The translations under genes were made by a program, and so were the position numbers. From Nocardioides luteus (GTDB taxonomy: Bacteria; Actinomycetota; Actinomycetes; Propionibacteriales; Nocardioidaceae), in contig NZ_BMRK01000029.1 in NCBI RefSeq assembly GCF_014648595.1, forward strand, positions 1-35,050: 35,050 nt of DNA. Direction: 5' to 3'. Below the pieces are notes generated by a model. That model was not told the DNA's origin and searched no databases. It saw only the letters and a program-made list of their open reading frames with translations. This document shows, in pieces, positions 34,261-35,050 of this stretch. Positions within the stretch are counted from its first letter, which is position 1; each line of letters starts with the position of its first letter.

Positions 34261-35050
34261 ATGAATCGACCTGCGAAGAAATCCCCACCGAGCTCGACTC
34301 TGACCCGCCGCCGTCTCGTCCAGGCGGCCGCCGCCGGCCCGCTCCTCGGCGCCACCACCGGCGTCGCCGCCGGACTCACCACCCCCGCCTCGGCCTCGAC
34401 AGCGACAGCGACATCGACAGCGACCTCCGCCGACACCGTCCGCGACGCGATGCTCCGCGCCGCGACGTACATGGACGAGACCGTCTCCTACCAGGGCGCC
34501 TACGTCTGGAGCTACCGCCCCGACCTGTCCCTGACCTGGGGCGAGATGGAGGCCCGGCGCACCATGTGCTGGGTGCAGCCGCCGGGCACCCCGACCGTCG
34601 GGCACGCCCTGCTCGACGCGTACGTCGCCACCGGCGAGCAGCGCTTCCTCGACGCCGCGCGGCGCACCGGCCGGGCCCTGGTCCGCGCCCAGCGTCCCGA
34701 GGGCGGCTGGAACTACATCCACGACTTCGCGGGCCCGAGGTCGCTGCGCCGCTGGTACGAGTCGATCGGCATCAACGGCTGGCGGCTCGAGGAGTTCCAG
34801 CACCTCTACGACAACTCGACCTTCGACGACGCGGCCACCTCGACCGCCGGCCAGCTGATCCTGCGACTGCACCTGATCGACCCGCGTGACCGCGACTTCG
34901 ATCGGTCGCTGGAGAGGGTCATCGGCTTCATCACCGACGCCCAGATCAGCGGAGGCGTCGGTGACGGCGGCTGGCCGCAGCGCTGGTTTTTTAATGATAC
35001 GGCGACCACCGAGATGCCGTGGCCGAAGAAGCTGCCCTCGTGGCTGCCCG
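34261..35050 (+). CDS. Tat-exported pectate-lyase-like protein, partial and disrupted by adapter sequence
   Basis: Open to the right edge (263 codons seen). The N-terminus has a twin-arginine signal, LTRRRLVQAAAAGPLL, then a hydrophobic core and an Ala/Thr/Ser-rich stretch. The mature part (from about 55) is alpha-helical, with GGWNYIHDF, FDDAATSTAGQLILRLHL and GGVGDGGWPQRW, resembling pectic acid lyases of family PL10; DDAATST is the typical DDxATT-like site. From codon 243 the translation becomes FFNDTATTE, which is Illumina adapter, not protein. Sequence after 35015 may or may not belong to this gene. The ATG at 34261 has GAGGG directly adjacent and CACGAT 6 bases upstream. Confidence 0.75.
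   Translation, partial: MNRPAKKSPPSSTLTRRRLVQAAAAGPLLGATTGVAAGLTTPASASTATATSTATSADTVRDAMLRAATYMDETVSYQGAYVWSYRPDLSLTWGEMEARRTMCWVQPPGTPTVGHALLDAYVATGEQRFLDAARRTGRALVRAQRPEGGWNYIHDFAGPRSLRRWYESIGINGWRLEEFQHLYDNSTFDDAATSTAGQLILRLHLIDPRDRDFDRSLERVIGFITDAQISGGVGDGGWPQRWFFNDTATTEMPWPKKLPSWLP
34987..35015 (+). other. Illumina P5 adapter sequence embedded in the assembly
   Basis: Six T (34987-34992) are followed by 23 bases (34993-35015) identical to the start of the P5 flow-cell adapter (AATGATACGGCG...CGAGAT). It is far more AT-rich than the surroundings. Its translation FFNDTATTE is a known contamination signature in protein databases. The sequence leaves the adapter after GAGAT and returns to high GC. 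Confidence 0.96.

Noticed and set aside
34254-34889. 211-codon plus-strand frame at the right edge
   Set aside because: It is an Arg/Pro/Ala-rich shadow of the pectate-lyase-like gene, which has a Tat signal and domain-like motifs in its own frame.

Overview
This window is a high-GC chromosomal segment from an actinobacterium, most likely a Nocardioides-like member of the Nocardioidaceae. That placement is inference from roughly 70% GC, strong G/C third-position bias, TTG and GTG starts, possible leaderless promoters, a SARP-type STAND regulator, a DUF222-HNH relic and dispersed GGTCTCGAC...GCTCGACC repeats. No rRNA, tRNA, CRISPR array, integrase or complete insertion sequence was seen.

Layout, left (1-9 kb): a TetR repressor divergent from a short-chain dehydrogenase with a clear operator between them; an MFS exporter; a sulfotransferase-fold protein; a LuxR-type regulator divergent from a secreted zinc metalloprotease; NADP-type glutamate dehydrogenase (gdhA), separated from the protease by a strong bidirectional hairpin; and a luciferase-like (LLM) oxidoreductase.

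Middle (9-26 kb): a LysR regulator divergent from a SAM methyltransferase; a CNNM/CBS (CorC/HlyC) membrane protein; a FabG-like reductase broken by an internal deletion; acyl-CoA thioesterase II; a LysR regulator divergent from a three-gene acyl-CoA set (class III CoA-transferase, acyl-CoA dehydrogenase, enoyl-CoA hydratase/isomerase); a TIGR01777 epimerase fused to an SRPBCC domain; a GT1 glycosyltransferase; a secreted lectin-NlpC/P60 hydrolase divergent from a 1114-residue XRE-SARP-STAND-TPR regulator; and a small HhH endonuclease-like protein.

Right (26-35 kb): a sugar-acid and pentose catabolic block. A LacI-type regulator precedes a tight araB-araD-araA operon that should convert L-arabinose to D-xylulose 5-phosphate, with a candidate operator ahead of araB. 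After a perfect bidirectional hairpin and a gene-poor stretch comes an L-talarate/galactarate dehydratase overlapping its probable GntR regulator, then a Tat-exported pectate-lyase-like enzyme running off the right edge. Together these suggest use of plant pectin and arabinan.

Two observations stand out. First, the gene-poor stretch at 31.87-32.38 kb holds a 5'-truncated DUF222-HNH endonuclease gene, three palindromic repeats and a 92-bp element that folds into an almost perfect four-way-junction cloverleaf with no unpaired junction bases; I cannot assign it to a known RNA class from sequence alone. Second, bases 34987-35015 carry T6 plus 23 nt identical to the Illumina P5 adapter, so the assembly is chimeric or mis-joined inside the last gene and sequence to its right should not be trusted as contiguous.
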